Notes: a model not told the origin generated them from the sequence alone. A stretch of 64,000 nt of DNA from Hyphomicrobium sp. CS1BSMeth3 (GCF_900117415.1 NZ_FPEI01000002.1:124001-188000), one strand, 5' to 3'. Counted from the stretch's first letter, positions 35,088-44,970 are shown. A program made the numbers and translations.

Positions 35088-35113
35088 TCGGCCGGGCCTC
35101 GGTGCCCGGCCGA
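35088..35113 (+). terminator. Hairpin after the NtrC-type regulator
   Basis: A perfect 10-bp stem (TCGGCCGGGC at 35088-35097, partner 35104-35113) with a six-base loop lies 35 bases beyond the regulator stop. The T-tract that should follow is weak (TGTGCATTTCG), so termination is probable but not certain. Confidence 0.5.
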
Positions 35114-35205
35114 TGTGCATTTCGAGGCTCATTCCTCAGCGGCCTTGTGTTCGCCATTGGGACGGCTAATCTCCCCGCCCATAAGCTCAAGCCGGAGAGA
35201 AGCGC

Positions 35206-35502
35206 ATGGCCAAGGGATACTGGATTGCCCACGTGAAGGTGCGTGATCCCGAGCGCTACAAGGACTATGTCGCGGCAAACGCCGTTGCCTTCAAGAAGTA
35301 CAATGCGCGGTTCATCGTGCGCGGCGGCAAGAACGAGGCCCGCGGAAACCCGATTACGGGCGATCGCCACGTCGTCATCGAGTTCGAGAGCTACGATGTC
35401 GCACGCGCCTGCTATGACAGCCCGGAGTACAAGGCGGCCGCCGCCATTCGCGACGAAGCGTCCGACGCCAGCGTCGTCATCATCGAGGGATATGACGGCT
35501 GA
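35206..35502 (+). CDS. DUF1330 domain-containing protein
   Basis: 98-residue ferredoxin-like-fold protein of the DUF1330 family (KGYWIAHVKVRDPERYKDY at the N-terminus; RHVVIEFESYDVARACYDSPEY in the middle). Related to dimeric alpha-beta barrel monooxygenase-like proteins, without an assigned reaction. The ATG follows GGAGAG with a good spacer. It has its own leader and a REP-like half element (35524-35550) after it, so it appears to be a single-gene unit. Confidence 0.85.
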   Translation: MAKGYWIAHVKVRDPERYKDYVAANAVAFKKYNARFIVRGGKNEARGNPITGDRHVVIEFESYDVARACYDSPEYKAAAAIRDEASDASVVIIEGYDG

Positions 35503-35523
35503 AGCCAGACGGAAGTAAGACAG

Positions 35524-35550
35524 TCCCCTCCCCGTGCTTACGGGGAGAGG
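35524..35550. repeat. REP-like half element A3 in the pssA leader
   Basis: A hairpin of CTCCCCGT (35528-35535) and ACGGGGAG (35540-35547) around GCTT, matching one arm of the A1/A2 elements. It ends about 20 bases before the likely pssA start and contains an in-frame GTG (35534) that could be mistaken for that start. Confidence 0.65.
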
Positions 35551-35569
35551 GAGAGATAGGAGCGACCAC

Positions 35570-36484
35570 TTGATCGAGGATGAGCCATTCCGGGATCCGG
35601 GCGTGCGCCGCCGCCGGCGCCTGCTCTTTCGCGAGCGCAAGATCCCCGTGCGGATGCTGGTGCCGAATTTCTTCACGCTGCTGAGCCTGTGCGCCGGCGT
35701 GACGGCAATCCGCATGGCCATCGAGCATCGCTTCGAGTTGGCGATCGGCCTCATCGTCGTCGCCGCTATTCTCGACGGTGTCGATGGCCGGCTCGCACGC
35801 GCGCTCAAGGCGCAGTCGCGCTTCGGCGCCGAGCTCGACAGCCTCGCCGACTTCATCAACTTCGGCGTCGCGCCCGCGATCGTGCTCTTCACGTGGGGAC
35901 TTTCCGGCCTCAAGGGCTTCGGCTGGATCTCGGTGCTGCTCTTTGCCTGCGGCATGGGACTGCGGCTCGCGCGCTTCAACTCCATGCTGGAGGTGGACAA
36001 GCCCAAGTGGCAGTCGAACTACTTCACCGGAATGCCGGCCCCTGCCGGCGCCATCACGGTGCTGCTGCCCTTCTACATCAACGGCCTCGGCTGGATCGAT
36101 GTGCGCGGCTATCCGCTGGTGATTGCGATCTACACGCTCACTATGGCCTTCCTGCTCGTCTCAACGATCCCGACCTTCTCGGGCAAGCTCATGGGTGAGC
36201 GCATCCGTGGCGAGCTGATACTTCCGATCATGACGGCGGCGGCAGCTCTCGTCGGACTGCTCGTGACATATCCCTACGGCACGCTGACCGTCCTCACGCT
36301 CGCCTATCTCGCGATGATCCCATACAGCTACCGGCGCTTCCAGCAGCTCCAGAGAGAGTGGGACCGCGCCCACCCGACGGAGGCATCGAAAGAAGCCGCG
36401 GCACCTGCGACAGGCAGTGTGACATCGCGCGTCGCCGCCAACGATCCGGGCTCGGAGAGCGACGCGAAGCGGGGCTCGTCCTGA
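35570..36484 (+). CDS. pssA: CDP-diacylglycerol-serine O-phosphatidyltransferase
   Basis: Inner-membrane CDP-alcohol phosphotransferase that makes phosphatidylserine, the precursor of phosphatidylethanolamine. The catalytic motif DG-x2-AR-x8-G-x3-D-x3-D is complete in DGRLARALKAQSRFG followed by AELDSLAD. About eight hydrophobic segments follow a basic N-terminus. Start: TTG 35570 has AGGAG seven bases upstream; GTG 35534 lies in a repeat hairpin and is rejected. Length 304 residues. The hydrophilic C-terminal tail of about 45 residues is variable in the family. The psd gene that usually precedes pssA is not here. Confidence 0.88.
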   Translation: MIEDEPFRDPGVRRRRRLLFRERKIPVRMLVPNFFTLLSLCAGVTAIRMAIEHRFELAIGLIVVAAILDGVDGRLARALKAQSRFGAELDSLADFINFGVAPAIVLFTWGLSGLKGFGWISVLLFACGMGLRLARFNSMLEVDKPKWQSNYFTGMPAPAGAITVLLPFYINGLGWIDVRGYPLVIAIYTLTMAFLLVSTIPTFSGKLMGERIRGELILPIMTAAAALVGLLVTYPYGTLTVLTLAYLAMIPYSYRRFQQLQREWDRAHPTEASKEAAAPATGSVTSRVAANDPGSESDAKRGSS

Positions 36485-36618
36485 GCAGGTGATCGTACCT
36501 CTGCCCAAGGCCCTCTTCGGGTCGGAAGGGGTCATGACTTCGGCTCGCCGACCAGGAAAGACACACCAGCGGTCGCGCGGCGCAGCCGATGATCCGCCGG
36601 ATATTCAGCTACCTCACA

Positions 36619-37365
36619 TCACCGCGCCATCAGCGCGAACACGCCCCACCCAAGGTATTCACGCGTGTATGCGGCGTAGCGTTCGGGTGCCGAGATCAGC
36701 TCGGCTCGAACATCTTTCGCAAAGTCGTCGTCGGGATTCGCTTCGAGCCATCGGCGCATGGTGAGCCACTTGGCCGCCTCGTACCTGTCCCAGCTATCTT
36801 GGTCTGCCAGAACCATTTCCACGACGTCGTAGTCGAGGTCGCCGAAGGACGCGAGAAGTTCTGGAAGCATGAGAAAGTCCGAGATGCCACCTGCACGGCA
36901 TCCCTTGGCGACCTCTTCTGTCGGCGGCGACTGCCGCCAGTACGGCTCGCCAACGAGGATGATCCCTCCGGTGCGAAGGCTCTCCGCCAGAAGCTCGATG
37001 GTGCCGACGACTCCCCCGCCGATCCATGTGGCACCGACACAGGCTGCCACATCGACCTTTTCGTCGGTGACGTAGCCGGTAGCATTGCCGTGGATGAACT
37101 CGACCCGATCGGCAACGCCGAGTTCTTCTGCGCGGAGTTTCGCCTGATTGGTGAACAACGGGCTCATGTCGATGCCGGTGCCACTGATCCCGTAGTCGCG
37201 TGCCCAAGTGCACAGCATCTCGCCCGAACCGCTGCCGAGGTCGAGCACGCGGGTCCCCGGTTCCAGGCGCAATGCCGCGCCGAGAGTGGCGAGCTTCTCG
37301 GGTGTGAACGGATTATGGATGCGGTGAGCGCTTTCGGTGATGTTGAAGATCCGTGGAATGTCCAC
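36619..37365 (-). CDS. Class I SAM-dependent methyltransferase
   Basis: 248-residue methyltransferase with motif I VLDLGSGSGEMLC near residue 40 and an acidic end of strand 2 in GTGIDMSP. It resembles small-molecule methyltransferases of the UbiE/MerR-neighbour type; the acceptor is unknown. The start is GTG 37365 with TAGGAT about ten bases upstream; no ATG alternative exists near the N-terminus. Two 60-base lines I counted inside it are 58% GC, against 67% for a line in neighbouring pssA, consistent with recent acquisition. It stands alone between convergent pssA and manC. Confidence 0.78.
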   Translation of the reverse strand: MDIPRIFNITESAHRIHNPFTPEKLATLGAALRLEPGTRVLDLGSGSGEMLCTWARDYGISGTGIDMSPLFTNQAKLRAEELGVADRVEFIHGNATGYVTDEKVDVAACVGATWIGGGVVGTIELLAESLRTGGIILVGEPYWRQSPPTEEVAKGCRAGGISDFLMLPELLASFGDLDYDVVEMVLADQDSWDRYEAAKWLTMRRWLEANPDDDFAKDVRAELISAPERYAAYTREYLGWGVFALMAR

Positions 37366-37533
37366 CGTGGAAAAATCCTATAGGTGTGAATGGATTCGGC
37401 ACGCCGCCAACAGCACGTCCTGCAAGCCATGCCGCGGAAGGTGCGGGTGGCAGAGAGGGCAAGGAACGCCTCACTCGTCCTGCTTCGGATCCCAAGCGGA
37501 GGAACTTCAAGCTGAGACGCGCCGAACTCTCCC

Positions 37534-38973
37534 TCAGCGCGTCTCGTCGGCCGCGCGGTGGTAGATGTCGTCCGTGCGCTCGATGTCGTCCTCGCCGAGG
37601 TAGCTGCCGATCTGCACCTCGATGATCTCGACCGGCACCTTGCCCGGGTTCTCGAGACGGTGCCATTGCGTCGCGACGATGTAGACGCTCTCGTTCTCGC
37701 GCACGAGTTGCTCGTTATCGCCGATCACGACCTTGGCCGTGCCGTGCACCACCACCCAGTGCTCGGAACGATGATGATGGCGCTGCATGGAGAGCTTGGC
37801 GCCCGGCTTTACGTGCAGCAGCTTGACCTGAAAGCGCGGGCCGATGCTGAGCGTCTCGAAGAAGCCCCAGGGCCGGTAGTTGCGCACGTGCTGCTCGTGC
37901 TCGCGGCGGCCCTCGCTCTTCAAGCGCGCTACGATCTTGGACACGTCCTGCGCGCGCTTCTTGTCGGCGACGAGCAGCGCGTCGGGCGTATCGACGATCA
38001 CGAGGTCCTTGACGCCGATCGCGGCAACGAGCGAGCGATCGCTGTGCACGTAAAGCCCGCTCGAGTCCTCGATGATGGCAGCGCCGCGGGCATAGTTGCC
38101 CTTGTCGTCCTGATCGGCGATTTCCCAGAGCGAGGACCAGGAGCCGACGTCGTTCCAGCCGACGTCGATCGGAAGCACCGCGGCTTTCTGCGTGCGCTCC
38201 ATGACGGCATAGTCGACCGAGATGGCCGGCGCCGCGGCAAAGGCATTGCCATCGAGGCGCAGGAAGCCCAGATCCTCGCGCGCCTTTGAAAGCGCACCCC
38301 GCGCGGCGGCAAGGATGTCGGGCGCGAGGCGCTTCAGCTCATCCAGGAACGTGCGCGCGTGCAGAACGAAAATGCCGCTGTTCCAGAGGTACGTGCCCGC
38401 AGCGAGGTAACCTTCGGCCGTCGCCTGATCCGGCTTCTCGACAAAGGCCTCGACCACGCGCGCGTCACCGTCCGCCAGCGGGCCGCCAGATCGAATGTAG
38501 CCATATCCCGTATGAGCCATGTTCGGCCTGATGCCGAACAGAACCAGACGCCCGGCCGCGGCAACCGCCCCCGCACGGCGCACGGCATCGGCAAAGGCCG
38601 CCTTGTCATCGATCACGTGGTCGGACGGCATCACGACCAGAATGCCCTCGGGATCGCGCGCCGCGACGTCCAGGGCCGCAACGGCAATCGCCGGCGCAGT
38701 ATTGCGGGCTACCGGCTCGAGATAGATCGCCTCGGGCTTGATGCCGGCGCGCTCGAGCTCCTCGCGCACGAGAAAGCGATGGTCGTTGTTGCAGAGAAGG
38801 ATCGGGGAAGCGAAGCCTTCGGACGGGAGGAGGCGCCGCAGCGTCGCGCCGAGGAAGCTCGGGTCGCCGTCGTCGAAAAAGCGGATGAACTGCTTCGGGT
38901 ACATGGCGCGCGAGAGCGGCCAAAGCCTCGTGCCGGAGCCCCCGGACAGAATGACCGGATAGAGTGTCGCCAC
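37534..38973 (-). CDS. manC: Mannose-1-phosphate guanylyltransferase / mannose-6-phosphate isomerase
   Basis: Bifunctional type II enzyme of 479 residues that supplies GDP-mannose for surface polysaccharides. The N-terminal nucleotidyltransferase has LSGGSGTRLWPLSRAMYPKQ (about 9-28) and a VMPSDHVI motif near 113. A cupin-type PMI domain occupies the C-terminal 120 residues (PWGFFETLSIG, QRHHHRSEHWVVV). The ATG follows GGAGG at eight bases. No adjacent GDP-mannose-using enzyme is present, so it is an isolated precursor gene. Confidence 0.94.
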   Translation of the reverse strand: MATLYPVILSGGSGTRLWPLSRAMYPKQFIRFFDDGDPSFLGATLRRLLPSEGFASPILLCNNDHRFLVREELERAGIKPEAIYLEPVARNTAPAIAVAALDVAARDPEGILVVMPSDHVIDDKAAFADAVRRAGAVAAAGRLVLFGIRPNMAHTGYGYIRSGGPLADGDARVVEAFVEKPDQATAEGYLAAGTYLWNSGIFVLHARTFLDELKRLAPDILAAARGALSKAREDLGFLRLDGNAFAAAPAISVDYAVMERTQKAAVLPIDVGWNDVGSWSSLWEIADQDDKGNYARGAAIIEDSSGLYVHSDRSLVAAIGVKDLVIVDTPDALLVADKKRAQDVSKIVARLKSEGRREHEQHVRNYRPWGFFETLSIGPRFQVKLLHVKPGAKLSMQRHHHRSEHWVVVHGTAKVVIGDNEQLVRENESVYIVATQWHRLENPGKVPVEIIEVQIGSYLGEDDIERTDDIYHRAADETR

Positions 38974-39088
38974 CGAAATCGCCTCCAGAACCCACCCAAT
39001 GCATCAATAGCACGCAGGGCCCCGTCGGCGTGGCACCTCCACTCCGATCGGGTTAACGCCGGGACTATGCACTCAAAAATGTAACAGC

Positions 39089-39113
39089 AAAAAGGGCGCG
39101 TGGTCGCGCCCTT
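39089..39113 (-). terminator. Intrinsic terminator of the aspartate aminotransferase gene
   Basis: On the minus strand GGGCGCG-ACCA-CGCGCCC is followed by TTTTTGCTGTT. The stem is 7 GC pairs extended by two A-T pairs, 33 bases beyond the aminotransferase stop (39146). This is the best Rho-independent terminator in the window. Confidence 0.85.
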
Positions 39114-39145
39114 CTGCCGTCGTCTGAAATGTGGCGCCGCCCAGG

Positions 39146-40462
<1,317 letters not shown>

Positions 40463-40590
40463 TCACCCAAAACCGGGAAAAATGCGCCTCCCGGGCAACT
40501 GCGAATTGGTTTTGACACCGCAAAAAGCACGTGGCAATGAGCAGGCCCGAAAAAACCCGAAGTTCCGCCCCTGAGGCGCGAGGCCAAGCC

Positions 40591-40980
40591 ATGTCGATGA
40601 AAGCTGAGCGTGGCACCAAGCGGACGTGCCAGAGCGCGTCCTGTGGTGCCCGATTTTATGATCTCAATCGCGATCCGATCGTCTGCCCGATCTGCGGCAC
40701 GATCTATGAAATGATGACCACGACCGCCGTTGGCGCGGTTGCCGGAGCTGCGGCCGAGAAGACGCGCCGTCCGGTCGCCAAGAAGCCCGAGTTCGAAGGG
40801 GCTGCGCCGACCGACACGCCCGATGTCGAGGCCGATGACACACTCGCCGATATCGAAACCGATGACGAGGCCATCAGCGACGACGACGACGAGACCTTCC
40901 TCGAGTCCGAGGAAGAGGACGGCGGCGACGTCAGTGGCATCATCGGCGGACCGGTGCCGGAGGGCGACGAGGAGCCCTGA
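40591..40980 (+). CDS. TIGR02300 family protein
   Basis: 129-residue protein conserved in alphaproteobacteria. A putative zinc ribbon (Cys13, 18, 32, 35) contains the diagnostic RFYDLNRDPIVCPICG. The C-terminal two thirds are extremely acidic (ADDTLADIETDDEAISDDDD region). Function is unknown. ATG 40591 is preferred because it directly precedes the conserved part and follows an AGG-containing stretch; an in-frame GTG at 40531 adds unconserved residues. Upstream 160 bases hold its promoter region; nothing else was recognised there. Confidence 0.87.
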   Translation: MSMKAERGTKRTCQSASCGARFYDLNRDPIVCPICGTIYEMMTTTAVGAVAGAAAEKTRRPVAKKPEFEGAAPTDTPDVEADDTLADIETDDEAISDDDDETFLESEEEDGGDVSGIIGGPVPEGDEEP

Positions 40981-41060
40981 GACGCGGAGAACCGCGACGG
41001 GTTTCCCGGCGACGCGGTATCTCATGTGCGGCGGAGGGCCCAACTGGAGCTGAGGCGGCC

Positions 41061-42128
41061 GTGAGCATCCGCGCGCCCTTCGAGATCGGCGGACAGCAGG
41101 TGCCGGCAGGCACCCGCGCGCTCGTTGATCTGCCCGTCTCCAAGCTTTCGAACCACACGCCCGTCACGCTGCCCGTGCACGTCATCCATGGACGTGAAGG
41201 CGGCCAGACCATGTTCGTGTCGGCCGCCGTGCACGGCGACGAGCTCAACGGCGTCGAGATCATTCGGCGCGTGTTGCGCTTCGTCGATCCGAGCACGCTG
41301 CGCGGCACGCTCCTCTGCGTGCCGGTGGTGAATGCCTATGGTTTCATCGGCCGCTCGCGCTATCTCCCCGACCGCCGCGACCTCAACCGCTCCTTCCCCG
41401 GCTCGCCGACCGGCTCGCTTGCGGCGCGCCTCGCGCACATCCTGCTCGGCGAGGTGATCCGCCGCTCGCACTTCGGCGTCGACCTCCACACCGCGGCGGT
41501 GCATCGCGTGAACCTGCCGCAGATCCGCGCCGACTTTTCCGAGCGGCCCGGCTGTCGTGCGCTCGCCGAGATTTTCGGGGTGCAGGTCGTGCTGGCTTCG
41601 CCCGAACGCGATGGATCACTCAGGGCGGCTGCCACCGAAGCAGGCGTCGACGTGCTCGTCTATGAGGGCGGCGAAGGCCTGCGCTTCGACGAGTTCGCAA
41701 TCAAGGCCGGCGTCGAAGGCATTGGCCGCATCATGGCAGCGCGCGGGCTCATCGAGCTGCCGGGCGGCGAGATCGAACCGCCGGCCAAGGAACTGCTGCG
41801 CGGCCCCGTGTTTGCCAATGCCTCGAAGTGGGTGCGGGCGCCCGACGGGGGCGTGTTCCGCAGTGCCCGACGCATCGGCCAGGCCGTGAGCGAGGGAGAT
41901 CTCCTCGGCTGCGTCGCCAATCCTTATGACGACAGCGAGATGGAAGTGCGCGCGCCCGTGCGCGGCATCATCATCGGCGCGACGACACTGCCGATCGTGA
42001 ATATGGGCGACGCGCTCTTCCACATTGCCTGGGCGCGCGAGCATCAGCGTCAGACCCAGCGTCAGCGGCCTGCGCGTCCCGCCGATCTCGCTGCAGAGCC
42101 CGTCATGGACGAGGACGAGATCATCTGA
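41061..42128 (+). CDS. Succinylglutamate desuccinylase/aspartoacylase family protein
   Basis: 355-residue M14-type zinc hydrolase. Metal ligands are His58 and Glu61 in HGDE and His143 in DLHT; the substrate-binding RRDLNRSFPG motif is near 105-114. A C-terminal beta-rich domain (APVRGIIIGATTLPIVNMGD) is typical of this subgroup, which in many proteobacteria accompanies a RimK-like ATP-grasp gene. No such gene is adjacent here. The start is GTG 41061 after GAGG. It lies 80 bases downstream of the TIGR02300 gene and may be co-transcribed. Substrate unknown. Confidence 0.87.
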   Translation: MSIRAPFEIGGQQVPAGTRALVDLPVSKLSNHTPVTLPVHVIHGREGGQTMFVSAAVHGDELNGVEIIRRVLRFVDPSTLRGTLLCVPVVNAYGFIGRSRYLPDRRDLNRSFPGSPTGSLAARLAHILLGEVIRRSHFGVDLHTAAVHRVNLPQIRADFSERPGCRALAEIFGVQVVLASPERDGSLRAAATEAGVDVLVYEGGEGLRFDEFAIKAGVEGIGRIMAARGLIELPGGEIEPPAKELLRGPVFANASKWVRAPDGGVFRSARRIGQAVSEGDLLGCVANPYDDSEMEVRAPVRGIIIGATTLPIVNMGDALFHIAWAREHQRQTQRQRPARPADLAAEPVMDEDEII

Positions 42129-42335
42129 TTCGGGCTCGCTCGGGGCTTTGGATCAGGCGCATCATTTCTGTGGCCGTCACGTCTCACCGCCGTGCCTCCC
42201 CGGCGAATGATCCCCATTTACCTTGGACAGGCCAATTGCCGAGTGCTCATTTCCAGGCGGATAGTCCGGCCACACTCGCTTCTGTATCGATTCGCGGGCG
42301 GCATCAGGACAAGTTGAGCTGTTTGGGAGATGGCT

Positions 42336-43088
42336 ATGTTCCTAAGGTCATTGGCAGTTGGCGCGTGCCTTGCGCTGGCGGCCTGCTCATCGACGGAGAT
42401 GGGCAGCGACGTCTTCGCGACAAGCGCCACAGGTACGGAAGGACGGCCGCAGAAGAAGGCGCAACTCCCGCGGTGCGAGCAGCCGCTCGGCACGGTCGCA
42501 TTGGTCGACAAGGACATCCCGGCGCTGGCGCCGACAGGGCTCAGTGCGCCGTCGTCGGTGCTGCGCCTCATGATTGCGCAGTCGAACTGCTTCCAGGTCG
42601 TCGATCGCAATGAGGCGCTCGAGAAGATCAAGGAAGAGCGCAAGGTCAGCAAGAAGGGCAAGCGCCCCGAGCTCGTCAAGGCGGACTACTTCCTGACGCC
42701 CGACGTGCTCACGGCGAACGAGAATGCTGGTGGCGTCGGCGGTGGCCTGGGCGGGCTCCTGCCGGGTTACGCAGGCACCCTCGCCGGTTCGGTCGCGGTC
42801 AAGGTGCAGGAAGCCGAGGTCGCGATCTACCTCACCAACGGCAAGACGGGCGTCCAGGTCGCCGCGGCGACGGGCAAAGCCTCGACGGCCGACGCCGGCT
42901 TCGACGTCGCGCGGGCGACGTGGGGTGGCGCGGGCGGTGGCGGCGTCTATTCCAATACGGACATCGGCAAGACCGTCTCGGCGGCCTTCTTCGATGCCTA
43001 CACGAACCTCGTAGCTCAGGTGCGGGCACAGCAGCTCCAGGTCGCTGCGAAGGCTCCGGTGGCCGCGCCGAAATCGGTCAAGCGCTAG
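42336..43088 (+). CDS. CsgG/HfaB-like lipoprotein
   Basis: 250-residue predicted lipoprotein with signal peptide and lipobox LALAAC (Cys17). The mature part includes LPRCEQPLGTVALVDK, VVDRNEALEKIKEERK and a Gly-rich central stretch, resembling CsgG/HfaB-type periplasm-facing lipoproteins that form or assist outer-membrane channels. No curli or holdfast genes are adjacent, so the family assignment is tentative. The ATG at 42336 has GGGAG six bases upstream; an ATG at 42330 overlaps that site. Confidence 0.7.
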   Translation: MFLRSLAVGACLALAACSSTEMGSDVFATSATGTEGRPQKKAQLPRCEQPLGTVALVDKDIPALAPTGLSAPSSVLRLMIAQSNCFQVVDRNEALEKIKEERKVSKKGKRPELVKADYFLTPDVLTANENAGGVGGGLGGLLPGYAGTLAGSVAVKVQEAEVAIYLTNGKTGVQVAAATGKASTADAGFDVARATWGGAGGGGVYSNTDIGKTVSAAFFDAYTNLVAQVRAQQLQVAAKAPVAAPKSVKR

Positions 43089-43133
43089 CGCCGCTGATCG
43101 AAAACCGAACTGCAAACACCGAGCGGGCCGCTA

Positions 43134-43640
43134 TCAGGCGGCCCGCTCGTATATGTGCAGCGTCGCGCGCGCCGTATCGCGGGCGTCCGGCGCGATCGGC
43201 TCGGCGGAAACTTCGCGCCAAACAGCAGCATCCAGCTCGGGAAATGCAGTATCCCCATCGGGCCGCGCATGAATGCGCGTGAGGTAAATCCGATCGGCGA
43301 GCGGCAGCACGGCCGCAAAGACCTCCGCGCCGCCGATCACCATGACCTCGTCGGCGCCGCGCGCCTCGGCTCTTACTCGAGCAAGATCGAGCGCCTCCTC
43401 CACGCTGCCTGCACGCTCGATGCCAGCAGCACTGAACGCCGCATTGCGCGTGACGACGATGTTGTCGCGACCTTCGAGCGGCTTGCCGATCGAGGCATAG
43501 GTCTTGCGCCCCATGATCACGGGCTTGCCCATGGTGAGCCGGCGAAAGATCTTCAGATCGGACGGCACGCGCCACGGCAGCGAACCGTCGCGCCCGATGA
43601 CGCCGTTCTCCGCCACGGCGACGACGAGTGAGATCGTCAG
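43134..43640 (-). CDS. folA: Dihydrofolate reductase, probable CTG start
   Basis: NADPH-dependent reductase of dihydrofolate for thymidylate and purine synthesis. The core is complete: ISLVVAVAENGVIGRDGSLPW, the catalytic-type acidic/Trp region WRVPSDLK, VIMGRKTYASIGKPL and the C-terminal VMVIGGAEVFAAVLPLADRIYLT. No ATG, GTG or TTG precedes strand A in frame between the upstream lipoprotein stop (43642) and the VAVAENG motif. The best start is CTG 43640, one base past that stop, giving 168 residues and MTISLVVAV. A GTG at 43616 would remove strand A. Translational coupling to the lipoprotein gene is likely. Confidence 0.82.
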   Translation of the reverse strand: MTISLVVAVAENGVIGRDGSLPWRVPSDLKIFRRLTMGKPVIMGRKTYASIGKPLEGRDNIVVTRNAAFSAAGIERAGSVEEALDLARVRAEARGADEVMVIGGAEVFAAVLPLADRIYLTRIHARPDGDTAFPELDAAVWREVSAEPIAPDARDTARATLHIYERAA

Positions 43641-43641
43641 C

Positions 43642-44082
43642 TCAGTCCGACCATGCCTTCGGCTTTTCGGCGCGTGGCTTTCGATCGGTGGAAGCCGTCT
43701 GGATGGATGCCTGGCGTCGGAAATCAAAACCGCACTTCTTCTGTATGGCGACCTGCTCGATGGTCTCGAACTCACCTTTGAGGCGAGCCAGCTCGGCGGA
43801 GTTCTGGTCATTACCGCCGACAAGGAAGGCTGCTGGCCAGAATATCACGAGCGCCACGCCGGTCGCGATGGCGTCGTTCGTCGCCTTCTGATCCTGGACG
43901 CCGGACAGGTGCGCGACGCGCGACGAAATCCGCTGTGCTTCGAGCGAAAGCTGACCGCAGTCATAGTTGCTGAACTGCAGTGGAGAAACATACTGAGGAC
44001 CAATATTGTCGGCTGTCGACGCACAGCCTGCCATCAACGTCAAAACGGCGGCTGAAATCGCCACCTTCCCCAAAATATGCAT
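43642..44082 (-). CDS. Small conserved lipoprotein
   Basis: 146-residue predicted lipoprotein with lipobox LMAGC (Cys20). The mature protein has a conserved-looking NYDCGQLSLEAQRISSRVAHL helix, a hydrophobic hairpin GVALVIFWPAAFLVGG that may re-enter the membrane, and ELARLKGEFETIEQVAIQKKC before a basic tail. Similar small lipoproteins recur in proteobacteria with no assigned function. The ATG follows GGGAG with a seven-base spacer. It immediately precedes folA, whose translation may depend on it. Confidence 0.78.
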   Translation of the reverse strand: MHILGKVAISAAVLTLMAGCASTADNIGPQYVSPLQFSNYDCGQLSLEAQRISSRVAHLSGVQDQKATNDAIATGVALVIFWPAAFLVGGNDQNSAELARLKGEFETIEQVAIQKKCGFDFRRQASIQTASTDRKPRAEKPKAWSD

Positions 44083-44268
44083 TTTCGTGCTCCCAGCGTC
44101 CCACCCGCGCCAAATCGAGCACCAACGTGGGTCATCAGCAACAGCCGGCGATGCAGAAATATCGCGATGCTGTTAGACTGGGATGGTTCTGCCACACTCG
44201 CGTGACTATGAACTGACAACGTCGATAGCCATCCAGAAGTTGTGCCACCGCCGGATCCCGGATCAAAG

Positions 44269-44967
44269 ATGAAGCACGTCTCGGTCATCCAGCACACGCA
44301 ATCCGAGTGGCTCGGCCAGATCGAGGACCATCTCGAAGGGCGCGGCATTCGCTTCGGCTATTTCCGTCCTTTCACGACGGGTGGGAGCATCCCGCAAGCC
44401 TCCGTCGTCGGGGACGGTCTCATCCTGCTCGGCGGCGGCCCGTGGGGCACATGCGCACCAGGGCCGGTGTTGCCGACGCTCGAAACCGAAGTTCGCCTCG
44501 CTCGCGCGTGCCTCATGCTGGGCAAGCCGGTCATCGGCATCGGCCTCGGCAGCCAGATCCTTGCGCTCGCAGCGGATGGCGGCGTTGAAGCGGCGCCGCT
44601 GACGTTGTCGGTCGGCGAGGCGCGGCGTGTGGCCGGTGACGCCCTGGGCGGACTGCTGCCGGAGCACTTCCCGAGCGTGGTCTACATGCGCGACCGGCCC
44701 GTGCCGCCCAGCTATGCGACAACGCTCGCGGTCGATGAGCGCGGGGGCCCCACGCTCTTCCAGGTGGCGCCCAATGCCTTTGGCTTCACCAGCCATCCGG
44801 GCGTGCGCCGCGCCATGATCGAGGATCTCGTCATGGAGTTCGACGAGGCACCGCCGGACACGGCCGAGGGCCTCGCAAAAATCGCGACGCTCGGCGCGGC
44901 CATCGATGATGCGCTCGTGCCGATCATGGCCGGCCTGATTGCCGCGACCGGTTGGATGAGCGTGTAG
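44269..44967 (+). CDS. Glutamine amidotransferase-like protein lacking catalytic Cys and Glu
   Basis: 232-residue class I glutamine amidotransferase fold (HTQSEWLGQIEDHLEGRGI; LILLGGGPWGTCAPGPVLPTL; C-terminal GFTSHPGVRRAMIEDLV). The nucleophile elbow, normally G-x-C-x-G-x-Q, reads GIGLGSQ with Gly92 in place of Cys. The usual HPE reads HPG, so only the His of the triad survives. It is therefore unlikely to hydrolyse glutamine and may be a binding or regulatory protein. The start is ATG 44269; a GTG at 44242 is possible. The reading frame is intact, arguing against simple decay. Confidence 0.78.
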   Translation: MKHVSVIQHTQSEWLGQIEDHLEGRGIRFGYFRPFTTGGSIPQASVVGDGLILLGGGPWGTCAPGPVLPTLETEVRLARACLMLGKPVIGIGLGSQILALAADGGVEAAPLTLSVGEARRVAGDALGGLLPEHFPSVVYMRDRPVPPSYATTLAVDERGGPTLFQVAPNAFGFTSHPGVRRAMIEDLVMEFDEAPPDTAEGLAKIATLGAAIDDALVPIMAGLIAATGWMSV

Positions 44968-44970
44968 CGT

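Noticed and set aside
37534-38973. A surface-polysaccharide cluster around manC
   Set aside because: manC, rfbB and the GT4 gene are isolated singletons 8-25 kb apart with unrelated neighbours; there is no cluster.
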